From Buxus sempervirens (lineage: Eukaryota > Streptophyta > Magnoliopsida > Buxales > Buxaceae), in assembly GCA_947561395.2 (NCBI GenBank), contig OX387185.1, positions 47,316,602 through 47,380,601 on the forward strand: a DNA stretch of 64,000 nt, written 5' to 3'. The stretch's first letter is position 1. Every line of letters starts with the position of its first letter. Made by a program: the position numbers and the translations under genes. Below the pieces are notes generated by a model. The model made no database searches. It was not told the DNA's origin and was given only the letters and a program-made list of their open reading frames with translations. Positions 10,973 to 20,488 of the stretch are shown here, in pieces.

Positions 10973-11528
10973 TAAAAATTTACAATTATAACATTCAAGT
11001 AGTTTTTTAATACAGATGTCATGACCATATGGAGACTCCAAATAAAAATGTTGATAGAAACTCCACAGCGACCAATTCAGTATAATATTGCAAAAGATTT
11101 CATTCCTTATGGGAGAACCCCGTCACCTCGTACCAAATGGTACCCCAATCATTCTGTCACCCACTGCTAAGCATTTTTAGTTAGTTTGGAAAAAATTTTA
11201 AAAATTCTTTAAAAGACTCTTATATCTATTAAAATAAAAATCTACGCATTAAAGATTTCTATATTATCAAGTAACTAACCATTATTATTACTCCAATATA
11301 AACTTCAAGATTATCAAATAACTGCTTACGCATATTATTCTTATATTTGTATATTAACTACATATGAATATATATGGTAATGAACGTGCCTTCTCCAAAC
11401 GGCAAGATCAGGGCATCTGCTGACAAATCCTAACCGATGGACTGCAAGTATTTAGTCCATACCAAACTTGCTCGTTGCCTTATTACATTACTAACCATGT
11501 AATTTGGGTTAAGATGTCACTGCTTTAA
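10973..11528. other. Duplicated cluster flank, no gene
   Basis: This aligns with about 19900-20420: GCAAAAGATTTCATTCC, TACCAAATGGTA, CTGCAAGTATTTAG and CTGCTTTAAAATGT all recur in the same order. It continues the block that was copied with the GMC gene. No coding signal was seen. Confidence 0.65.
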
Positions 11529-11676
11529 AATGTAAGTAAAGTAACATTATTTTTTAATTTTCTTTTTTGTTTTTTAAAGAAGTAACCATGCAAGTCAATT
11601 ATAATGTACGTAAAGTAACATTATTTTTTAATTTTCTTTTTTGTTTTTTAAAGAAGTAACCATGCAAGTCAATTAT
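11529..11676 (+). repeat. Two tandem copies of a 74-bp unit
   Basis: Bases 11529-11602 and 11603-11676 are nearly identical; each begins AATGTA.GTAAAGTAACATT and ends CATGCAAGTCAATTAT. There is only a single-base difference, so the duplication is recent. Confidence 0.92.
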
Positions 11677-12220
11677 GTTTGAAGAGTAACACCTTTTTGC
11701 AAAATAAGATTTTTGATAGAATGATTTTTTTACGCACTGTTTTTAGATTGATAATTAAAAGAAATGTTTAAAGACAAGAGCATATATCAATCAAGGTTTT
11801 CAATTTCGATTTCGATGGGCGTGCCGATCCCTGAAAAAATCGGCACGCTGCAGACGTGCTGACGAAACGCCAGAAAAATCAAAAAGGCAAAAAACTGGAA
11901 AAAATTGATTTTTTTTTTATTTTGTCGAAATTTCGCCAGCATGCCGCTCCGTTTCATTGGCACACGCAAAAAAAAAGTCATTGATGAAAAGTTAAAAAAA
12001 TCAATTTTTTTCTCTTTATCGCCTGTTTCGCTCAACAATCCGCAAAAAATCGGTCGATTTTCAAATAAGTGATTTTTGTGTCGAAACACATCGATATTTG
12101 AAAAAAATCAATTTTTTAGATATCAATCTGAACATTATTTATTTATACAAATATAATATTGGTTATAAATTTAAAACAACGTGATTGACAGAATCACAGA
12201 GATCACACAGTTTGTTTATT
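11677..12220. other. AT-rich spacer, no gene seen
   Basis: The spacer contains repeated forms of AAAAAATCGATTTTTT-like words and two GCCGAT/ATCGGC stretches near 11825-11850, perhaps an old MITE. No coding region or clear element ends were found. Confidence 0.4.
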
Positions 12221-12669
12221 GGGAAATTTAATTTTTAGTGGTACTTTATCAAACTATTTAAGATTTAGTCGGTAAAGTTGAGTTTTAACTTTTAGTACAC
12301 TTTTATCAAAATAATTAATTTTTAGTGCAATTTCACTATTACAAATCAACTATTCTAAAAATGCCCTTACATCACTTATCCAAATGACTTGTACAAATCA
12401 CTTTATTGACTTGTACAAGTTAATTTTTGACATGTACAAGTCATTTTATTACTTGTAGAAGTCTAAAATGGCTTGTACAAGTCAATTTATTGTTTGTACA
12501 AGTCTTGGAAGTAAATTGTATAAGCGTATTTTTGGAAGAATTTATTCGTAACATTGAAATGACACTAAAAATTAATTATTTTGATAAAGGTGTACTAAAA
12601 GTTAAAACTCAACTTTGCCGACTAAATCTTAAATAGTTTGATAAAGTACCACTAAAAATTAAATTTCCC
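12221..12669. mobile_element. Mutator-type MITE, 449 bp, with perfect 9-bp target duplication
   Basis: Inverted repeats of about 115 bases start GGGAAATTTAATTTTTAGTGG on the left and end with its complement on the right. The 9-bp direct repeat TTGTTTATT flanks it exactly (12212-12220 and 12670-12678), as expected for Mutator-type elements. It sits about 95 bases before the start codon of the broken GMC gene at 12765, in what would be its promoter. Confidence 0.93.
12380..12505. repeat. Cluster of ACTTGTACAAGT palindromes inside the MITE
   Basis: Variants of the 12-base palindrome ACTTGTACAAGT (GACTTGTACAAATCA, GACATGTACAAGTCA, GGCTTGTACAAGTCA) recur about every 22-32 bases between the arms of the MITE. 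They read the same on both strands. Confidence 0.8.
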
Positions 12670-12764
12670 TTGTTTATTTATATGAGAACCGAGAACAGAT
12701 CAATCCAAGACATGGTATCGTTCTTCTGATTTAAGGCCTCCTAAGTGTTCACGAGACACCAAAA

Positions 12765-13422
12765 ATGGAGCTCCAACAAGTAATTGATAAGGTTTTCATT
12801 GCGTTTCTGCCCTCGTTTATCAACTTCACTTCTTCTTCTTCCACTTCGGCAATGCATCATGGTAAGTTAATAACAAGCACTTGGATTTTGCATTTTTACA
12901 ATATATAATGATCAATATTATCAGACCAAAATTGATACTGAATCTGAGTACATTACTCATATTTGGCTTGGGATGCAGGAGAAGCACTCCCCTATATATA
13001 TGACTTGGGATGTTAGAGAAGTCTCAGATTTGTCATTTGACAACATCATTGTAGGGGGAGGGACCAATGGTTGCCCCCGAGCAGCAACCCTGTCGAAGAG
13101 ATTCTCAGTACTTCTGGTTGAACAAGGTGGATCACCTTTTGGTGATCCCATCATACAAACCGATGAGTTCTCATCGGTTGCACAGAGCTTGGTCTCTGAG
13201 GAAGGAGTTGAGAATTACAGGGGAAGGGTTTTGAGGCAGAAGTTCTACCTTTTAATGGCTTTAGCTTGGAGCATCTTGAGGGAACCAAACTGAGTGGAAC
13301 TATTTTTGATGAATTTGGGAGGAGACATACCACCGCTGCTGATATATTGAAGCCTGGCGATTGGAGACGTCTCACAGTTATGCTGAATGCAACAGTAAAA
13401 AATGTCATTTTCAATGAGACTG
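12765..13422 (+). pseudogene. HOTHEAD-like GMC oxidoreductase pseudogene (copy B)
   Basis: A first exon (12765-12861) encodes a signal-peptide-like start, and an intron leads to a second exon at 12979. The FAD-binding core IIVGGGTNGCPRAATLS is readable. Compared with the intact gene at 16178, the joined frame meets a stop about 12 codons into exon 2. Thirteen codons are missing before DEFSSV, and a deletion of about 180 bases with a frameshift follows GRVL at about 13232. The exon ends at a preserved donor (13422), but no third exon follows; unrelated repeats take its place. The catalytic His/Asn half is therefore lost. Confidence 0.88.
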
Positions 13423-13787
13423 GTAAGCTTGGTGTTCATTAATCAATTGCAGAAACGGATTAATTCCCTTAAGTTTTGATTGTTTACGATAAGAAACGAA
13501 AGGCAGCAAATTGAATAAAAAGCTAATTATTGGTTGTATAGTGTATTGATCTTTGACCCACAACTTAACATTTATATTTACAAGAGAAAATAAATTCCTA
13601 TAAAGGCTCCTAGAATCAAAATGTTAGGTTCAAGAATTTAGATTGGCTTAATTCCGAGTCAAAAAGTAAGTGTTCAAGGTGTTTAAGTAGGTTAGAATAA
13701 GTTATTGGAGTCATGGTTCAAATGGTGTCAAAGTTTGAGTCAAATTGAGGAATTTTTTATGAACGTTAGATACACGTTTGAAGCACC
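13423..13787. other. Remnant intron 2 and unassigned sequence
   Basis: The first about 70 bases resemble intron 2 of the copy near 23810 (TTAATTCCCTTAA..TTTTGATTGTTTA). After that nothing recognisable was found. Confidence 0.5.
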
Positions 13788-14110
13788 GTTCGACCGTTCA
13801 ATGCAAAAATCAGCTACAGACAAACCCGAGAGTAGCGTTCGATAGCGTAGGATGTAGTGTTCGACCGTTCAGTTTCTGCAGACAAACCCAAGAGTAGCGT
13901 TCGATAGTGTGGGATGCAGCATTCGACTGTTCAATGTTTGCAAAGAAACCCGAGAGTTGCGTTCGAGAACCTTAGATCCAACGTTCGAACGAATCTCGTT
14001 GTTTTAACCCAGCGTGAGACCCACGTTCGAACGAAACCTTATAAGGAGATTTGCATAACAAACATGAGATTCGTGTTCGATGAACGTTCGAACGTTCAAT
14101 ACGCAGAACC
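13788..14110 (+). repeat. Degenerate minisatellite with CGTTCGA words
   Basis: Three head-to-tail units start GTTCGACCGTTCA at 13788, GTTCGACCGTTCA at 13859 and ATTCGACTGTTCA at 13920 (periods 71 and 61). Each contains CAAACCC.AGAGTAGCGTTCGA. Looser TTCGAACG palindromes continue to about 14095. CG-rich repeats like this stand out in otherwise AT-rich DNA. Confidence 0.75.
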
Positions 14111-14207
14111 ACTTATCTAATTAACCAGCTATTAACCGGATTATAAGGATGATTTATCTGAAAACTCGTCTCAGATTTTAGGAGACTTGCACTGTAAATA
14201 GTTTTTG

Positions 14208-14461
14208 TCATTAAAATATACTTGTTTCCATTAATTAAAATGTCCATTTTGAGAGGTTTCCTTGTTAAAAAAAAAATTTCCTCAAATCTAAAAATTCCTT
14301 TGAATCTAAACAATCTTATTGAAAATTATCTCATTAAAATATATTTGTTTCCTTTAATTAAACCGTCCATCTTGAGAGGTTTCATTCTCTAATAAATCCT
14401 AAAATATATTTTTGAGGAATGTTTCATTCTCTAAGAAATCCTAAAAATATATTTGTGAGGA
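14208..14461 (+). repeat. Two diverged copies of a ~123-bp repeat with a 42-bp sub-repeat
   Basis: TCATTAAAATATA.TTGTTTCC starts at 14208 and 14331, followed in both by GTCCAT.TTGAGAGGTTTC. Then ATTCTCTAA.AAATCCTAAAA occurs twice in tandem. No coding capacity. Confidence 0.7.
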
Positions 14462-14744
14462 ATGTGAAGAACGTAAATATTTAGACTCCGAAAAATTTAA
14501 ATCTCTTATCTTGGTTTGTGGATTATATGAAGATCAAGGAGGATAAGAAGTCCTCAAATCTAAAACACTTCTTGTATATATTGGTTTCATAATCTATATT
14601 TCTTGCTCATAAAGTAACCAAAAAAACTGCCAAAGTATTGTTTACTTTTTCTGTGTATTGTTTTTTAAAGTTTTTCAAAATTTTAAATTTTTATTTTGAA
14701 ATATTAATACTAATTTTGTAATGACAAGTTAATGACTAGATCCG

Positions 14745-14939
14745 AATTACAGAGAAGCAAATGCAGCGGCTGATGCCCTTGCAAACTTTGCTCTTGATGA
14801 CTTTTCTTGTCTGTGGAAATCCTTTCCACCGGGTTTTTTGGGTCCTCTTCTTAGCTCGGATTATTTGGGGGCCACTCATGTAAGAACAGTGAACAGGTTT
14901 TAATAAAGTTTTTTGTTGGTCTTTCCTCACCAAAAAAAA
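14745..14939 (+). mobile_element. 3' end fragment of an L1-type LINE (RNase H tail)
   Basis: The fragment encodes REANAAADALANFAL, the C-terminal signature of plant LINE RNase H domains, then a stop, a short 3' tail and an A run (AAAAAAAA near 14930). The same region in the full LINE reads REGNRIADTLANFALD near 47230. The 5' part is missing, as is usual for truncated LINE insertions. Confidence 0.7.
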
Positions 14940-15268
14940 GGATAGGTGTCCTCCCAAGTCACTGGGTCTATCCGAGCTTTTAAACACTGCACCAATGTGA
15001 ATGGGAAATCGCTTGATTTCAAGCTAACCGGGTCAACATGATTAGTGACAGCAGAAAGAAAAGTAAAATGTTGCGGAGAAAAATGATTATTGAACCAATC
15101 CACTAAAGGGTAATCTTGGTATTTTATCTTAAATCTATATACTATATATATAAAGCTAGGTGCCCCTTGGGAAGCGTGCCAAAGAGAATTTGCAGCTTTC
15201 CACAAGAGTCCATACACAACAATACCAAGATTCATTAATAAAAGGATAAAATGGTCAAACTCCCTCAA
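14940..15268 (-). mobile_element. Possible Copia retrotransposon fragment
   Basis: The minus strand has 113 open codons including YPLVDWFNNHFSPQHFTFLS and AVTNHVDPVSLKSS. This resembles the linker between integrase and reverse transcriptase of Copia polyproteins, which commonly reads YPL..(S/F)..H..F..A.(T/S).H.EP.S(F/L)K. No reverse transcriptase core follows. The match is by eye only. Confidence 0.35.
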
Positions 15269-15405
15269 ATATTTGATTTTTAAAACCTAACAATCAGTTT
15301 CGCAAATTGCAACTATTCCCTCCATGACGTATAGTATTGTATAATTATAATTAGAATGGCAAAATTATCAATATATGTTTTATATCTTACCACCTCATCA
15401 ATGAA

Positions 15406-16085
15406 ATTCAAATCTCTAGAAGGGAAGACTCTTAACAAATAACAAACTTCAATGTTTTATCAGATAGACGTCTAAGAAACGTCTAAGACACGATTAATAT
15501 ATTCATTTTGAGGCCAAATTTTTAATAATTAAAAAACCCATCATGACAAAAGAAGAGAAGACAACTGCTCAAAATAATTATGCATGTTTGCCTTGGAAGA
15601 AATAAATGGAGTAGAAGATGCTGATCTTATTTAAAATGCCTAAAGTATAAACAAACTAACGCCAACAAAAAAACTTTGCTATATGTTTAAAATACTAGAT
15701 TCTAACTTCATTATTAAATATTTATCTTTTACATGCATGACATATGAAATAAGATCAACATCTTCTAATCCAATTTTTTTTTGGGGATTGGGAACGACAC
15801 AGCTTATATGCATAGTCTCGTGGAAGCTACACCCCTCCTATCCAAGAATGTAATAAGTTTTGAAATCCAGGTTCAAATCTCTAGAATTGGAGACTCTTCA
15901 CAAATAACAAACTTCAATGTTTTACTTGATAGTCGTTTAGGAAACGTACACGATTGTATCTCAATTAATCAACATTGTTGAAATTTTGAAGTTTCAAACT
16001 CTAGAAGGGGAGACTCTTCCAAATAACAAACCACAATGTTGTATTAGATTGACATTTAAGAAATATCTAAGACGGGATTATATCT
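15406..16085 (+). repeat. Three dispersed copies of a ~95-bp repeat upstream of the intact GMC gene
   Basis: Copies near 15406, 15872 and 15985 share TCTCTAGAA....GAGACTCTT, then CAAATAACAAAC.TCAATGTTT, then a stretch around TAAGAAACGT. They lie within 780 bases of the start codon of the gene at 16178, so they are part of its upstream region. Whether they bind anything is unknown. Confidence 0.75.
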
Positions 16086-16095
16086 CACTGTGTTT

Positions 16096-16104
16096 TATAT
16101 AAAT
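16096..16104 (+). promoter_or_regulatory. Candidate TATA box of the intact GMC gene
   Basis: TATATAAAT lies 74-82 bases before the start codon at 16178, a usual plant spacing given a short 5' leader. No other match lies closer to the start. Confidence 0.55.
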
Positions 16105-16177
16105 ACAACGTTAGTGATTCAAGTTAAAACAACGCGTTGCCCACCAACAGCTAGTTTATTATACAAGACCATCGAAT

Positions 16178-18041
16178 ATGGAGATTCAGAGAGTAATTGT
16201 TAGGTTTTTCGCTGCATTTCTGCTCTTATTGATCTTCTCATCATCTTCCACTTTTGCAATTCGTCAAGGTAAGTTTTATACACACACCCCAGGAAGATGC
16301 TTTATTTCGATATCCATTCATCATAATCAGGTCTTAAAGCTCAGAGACATTGATAATGATTCTGACTACGTTGCTCGTATTGTTCTTGTGATACAGGAGA
16401 GGGATTCCCTCGTATGACTTCAGATGCAGGAGAGCTCTCAGGTTTGTCATTTGACTACATCATTGTAGGAGGAGGTGCCAGTGGTTGCCCCCTAGCAGCA
16501 ACACTGTCACAGAAATTCTCGGTGCTTCTGGTAGAACGAGGTGGATTGCCTTTTGGTGATCCCCTCATATCAGAAAGGAAGAATTACAGGTTGCCGTTTT
16601 TACAGGCTGACGAGTTCTCATCGGTTGTACAAAGGTTTGTCTCTGAGGAAGGAGTTGAGAATTGGAGGGGAAGGGTTTTAGGCGGAACCACTGCAATCAA
16701 TGGTGGGTTTTATAGCAGAGCAAGCAAGGATTTTATTAAGAAGGCTGGGTGGAATGAGGAGCAAGTGAGAAATTCTTATGAGTGGGTAGAATCTCAGGTA
16801 GTCTTTGTACCAAAGCTCACCCCATGGCATTCAGCTGTCAAAGATGGCCTTCTCGAGTCGGGAATTCTACCTTTTAATGGCTTTAGCTTGGAGCATCTTG
16901 AGGGAACCAAAGTGGGTGGAGCTATTTTTGATGAATTTGGGATGAGACATAGCTCTGCTGATATGTTGAAGTCTAAAGAAGGGAGTGGTCTCACTGTTCT
17001 ACTGAATACAACAGTAAAAAATGTCATTTTCCGTGATAATGGTAAGCAAGGTGTTGGTTTGTTTAATTCATTTTTCAATGGCAGAAACATATTAATGCCT
17101 TGATTTTGTTTTTGTGATCAATGCCATGTCTTGTTTAATTCATTTTTCCCCTTTAACATGCAGAAGATGGAGGTAAGCCAAGAGCTTGTGGCATAAGGTT
17201 CATGAGGAGTAATGGCAGCCCAGATGAAACCCATGAAATCTACCTCAAAAAACCTTTGGTTGATAGAGAGTCATGGGGTGATATAATACTGTCAGCAGGA
17301 GCATTAGGCAGTCCTCAGATCCTTATGTTAAGTGGCATTGGACCCCAAGAACACCTTAAACAATTCGGTATAGTACCCGTTGTCAATGGAAGAAACGTTG
17401 GAAAAGGTATCAAAGACGCTCCATCCATCGTCATTTCTATAGGTCCTGAACAAAAACCTCAACCATCAGATCCACCTCAAGTGACTGGAATAGCAGAGAA
17501 TTTCCGGTTCGTATTTCATTCGGTAATCGCACCCACAAGCGCCAATGCAACAAGAATGCAGGTTATGTCAAAAATTGCATTTCCAAGATCTGAAGGGAAG
17601 CTAAAGCTGAGGAACACAGACCCCAGACAAAATCCCTCTGTCAAATACAATTATCTTTCGAGAAAGGGAGACCTGGACGAGTGTGTGAAGATGGGTCGGT
17701 TGCTCGAGCGAGTTGCACAGTCCAAGTCGATCAATTTGTTTCTAGGAAGCCACCGTAACAAAAGCAAAGAGTCCACCGCAAAGGAGCTGAGAGAAGTTTG
17801 CAAGAAGAACATGGTGTCTTACTTCCATTACCACGGAGGGTGCGCAATTGGGTCTGTCGTTGATAAGGATTACAAGGTTTATGGAGTTGAAGGATTGAGG
17901 GTTGTGGATGGCTCAACCTTGTTCGAATCACCTGGTACAAATCCAATGGCAACTGTGCTAATGCTTGGCAGGTACCAAGGGATGCAGATTTTGAAGGAGA
18001 GAGAACACAAAGATGACATGCAGAATAAAATTCATGGCTAA
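16178..18041 (+). CDS. HOTHEAD / (R)-mandelonitrile lyase-like GMC oxidoreductase (intact)
   Basis: This is the only intact member of the cluster. Three exons (16178-16268, 16397-17041, 17164-18041) with GT-AG borders join without breaks into 537 residues. Residues 1-28 look like a signal peptide (LLLLIF core), so the enzyme is probably secreted. The FAD dinucleotide motif VGGGASG is at about 54-60, GGTTAINGG follows, and SAGALGSPQILMLSGIGP is the second GMC signature. The catalytic pair typical of the family is H469 (FHYHGG) and N505 (PGTNPMAT). Almond-type hydroxynitrile lyase has His at the second place, while HOTHEAD-type proteins have Asn. A HOTHEAD-like alcohol oxidoreductase is therefore more likely than a lyase, but the substrate is unknown. 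It lies between two broken copies, with diverged dispersed repeats upstream and a long-TIR transposon about 200 bases after the stop. Confidence 0.92.
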
Positions 18042-18247
18042 CATTATTGGCTATAGTTGTCATGGGATTGTTTATGCTTCCTGTACTTCCTTGTAACGCT
18101 TTGAAATACTATTATAATGTAGCAGATTGTCAACATGTCTGTGACAATCTAATATTATAAGCAGCAAATAAAAGGGCGTTTGAGCCTAAGAGAATAAAAA
18201 AATATTTCAGTTGTTCATGGAGCCTAACAACAGGAGCGGAGATTGCT

Positions 18248-19545
18248 GAAAAAAACTTTTTTAACAATGCCTTTTAACGTATGACACCTGTAGAACTTTT
18301 TAATAAAGTTTTTGACCATTTACGCCTCCACGTCAGCATCCACTCCCTCTGACTTCATTTCACTGCCATCAATCCCAAAATCAAACCAATCGTTCAAGCC
18401 CTCCTCCCTTCTCTGCTTGGCCGACCTTCCTCTTTATTATTCTGGTGAGAGCAACTGGCGACGGGATCTACTAGCGGTAGTGAGGCCCTTCTCCCTTCTC
18501 CTAACTCTCTATTTTACATTGTCTTCATTCAAAACCCTTTATCTTTCAAGTTCCTCCAATCTTTAATCATTAAACCGTTCATGTGAAGATTATCATGTTC
18601 ACTGAGCCATTAGCTCCCTCATTCTCCATACATGCATACAAACACGCATGTAGTCAATGTCTCATTTGAGGAGTAGTTGAATTAATTTTTGAAGTATTCG
18701 GTCTGAACATTGTTCATAAAAAATTTGCTGGAGCACTAGGAAACGGGTATGATAATGAAATGAATAATTTTGCATAAATTTCTCACTAGGATTGCAGCCG
18801 AACTTCAATCTGGGGTGGCTTCCTTATGTACATGAAACTTATGCAATGAGCAAGCGTGGTGCATGTTGCCTCAAAAAATTGAACACTGCACGGACACAAA
18901 TATCCTCCAATTAAGTCTTGGAAGTTGGCGATCGACCCCAGTTAATGTATCGCCCAGTGACAACAGAAGGTAAAATTTTAAGTGTTAGTCCTTAGATTCC
19001 TCACTTTGGTGAGTACAATACATTACATATATTCTGCTCTAAGGGTGTAACTCCGTCCGGTTTGCTCCAATTTGTCCTCAACCGAGAACCTAATTGAGGT
19101 CTGTGTCTGTTAATCCAAAATTGTCTGAACCGAATTGAGAATGTGAAGGGTGAAGGGCCTCACCACAGCCGATAGATCCTGCTGCCGGTTGCTCTCGCCG
19201 GAATAATGAAGAAGAAGATCGGCCAAGTGGAGAAGGGAGGAAGGTTTGAGCGATTGGTTTGGTTTTGAGATGGAAGTGAAATGAAATAACAGGGACTGGG
19301 TCACTTTATGCTGAGATGGAAGTGAAATGAAATAACAGGGACTGGGTCACTTTATGCAAGGGTTGAAGTGTTCAAAGATTATAGATTGGTCCACCGGTTG
19401 AAGAGGCCAAATTTGTCTTCTTTCATTTTGAGAGGAGAGGATGCTGACGTGGACACCTAAATGTTCAAAAACTTTATAAAAAAGTTCTGCAATTATCGTA
19501 CGGAAAAGCATTGTTTAAAAAGTCTTTTTTAATTAAAAATGAGAC
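18248..19545. mobile_element. Non-autonomous element with ~300-bp inverted arms (MULE-like)
   Basis: The left arm (about 18248-18500) and right arm (about 19145-19545) are inverted copies. Matching words include CACGTCAGCATCC / GGATGCTGACGTG, AAAGTTTTTGA / TCAAAAACTTT and GAGGCCCTTC / GAAGGGCCTC. The right arm has a local tandem duplication of about 45 bases (TGAGATGGAAGTGAAATGAA twice, near 19267-19357). The interior has no gene. Exact ends and a target duplication could not be fixed, so the superfamily is inferred from the long arms. Confidence 0.75.
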
Positions 19546-20483
19546 CGTACGATAAGTTTCCAAAAAATATTTTGAGTGGCGTGATATTGATCTAAAATTG
19601 CAAGATTTCAACGGCAGCGTACGGTTGCATAAATACTTCACAGATGAGATTGAAACGTTCCACCGGCTTTGCCTAAGTTTTAAGCCACCACGAAAGATGC
19701 CATGACAAATTCTTTGGCATGGTTATGGCCAGTTGTAACTAGGGATAGTAACGGGGGATGAAATCTTATCAATGTTATATTAGCAATTATCACTGCTGTT
19801 GGAATGAGATGTTGTCACAGTAAATATATTTACAAGTTTATAAATGTTTCATGTGGAGCCCACTTATCATCCTAGGACGCTACGCTTGGCAGCATCCCAC
19901 AAACATCAGTGATCAATGCAATATGACACTGCAAAAGATTTCATCCCTAATGGGGAGCCCTGTATCGCCACATACCAAATGGTAGGGTTTGCTTTTAAAT
20001 TGAAACATTAGGGAAAACAAATGAAAGGGATAAACTTTCATTTATAATATTATTATGCTGACTCTAAGGAATATTCTTAAGATTTTGATTGGTTTCTTTA
20101 GTTAGTTTGAAAATTAAAAAAAAAAACTCATATATTCTATAAAAAAAACTAACCATTAAAGATTTCTATATTATCAAAAAATCAACCATGAGTATTACTC
20201 CTATGTCAAGTGACTACTTATGTATATTATTCTTATATCCATATATTAACTACATATGTATACATACAATAGCTAGGAAAGGCAATGAGGCAAGATCGGG
20301 GCATCTGTCGACAAAATCCTAACCAACGCACTGCAAGTATTTAGCCCATACCAACTTGCTCGTAGCCTTATTCAATTGGTAGCCATGTATGTTGGGTTGA
20401 CAAGTCTCTGCTTTAAAATGTTAAAATATTTGTGTTTTAATTAATACACATCTTTTAAAAAAATATATTTTTATATGTGATAT
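19546..20483. other. Duplicated GMC-gene 3' flank, no gene
   Basis: This is the partner of 9230-9754 plus 10973-11528, with the same order of matching words. The two flanks differ chiefly by the elements inserted in the left copy. No coding region was found. Confidence 0.65.
19755..19947. mobile_element. MITE with GGGATGAAATC ends, ~190 bp
   Basis: The left end GGGATGAAATCTTATCAATGT and the right end CTGCAAAAGATTTCATCCCT are imperfect inverted copies. The same end motif occurs near 9690, 11100, 26693, 26837, 27030, 27275 and 42735, so this is a local repeat family. No target duplication is clear. Confidence 0.6.
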
Positions 20484-20488
20484 ATGTT

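Noticed and set aside
14113-14313. Small minus-strand open frame
   Set aside because: It lies in low-complexity repeats without family features.
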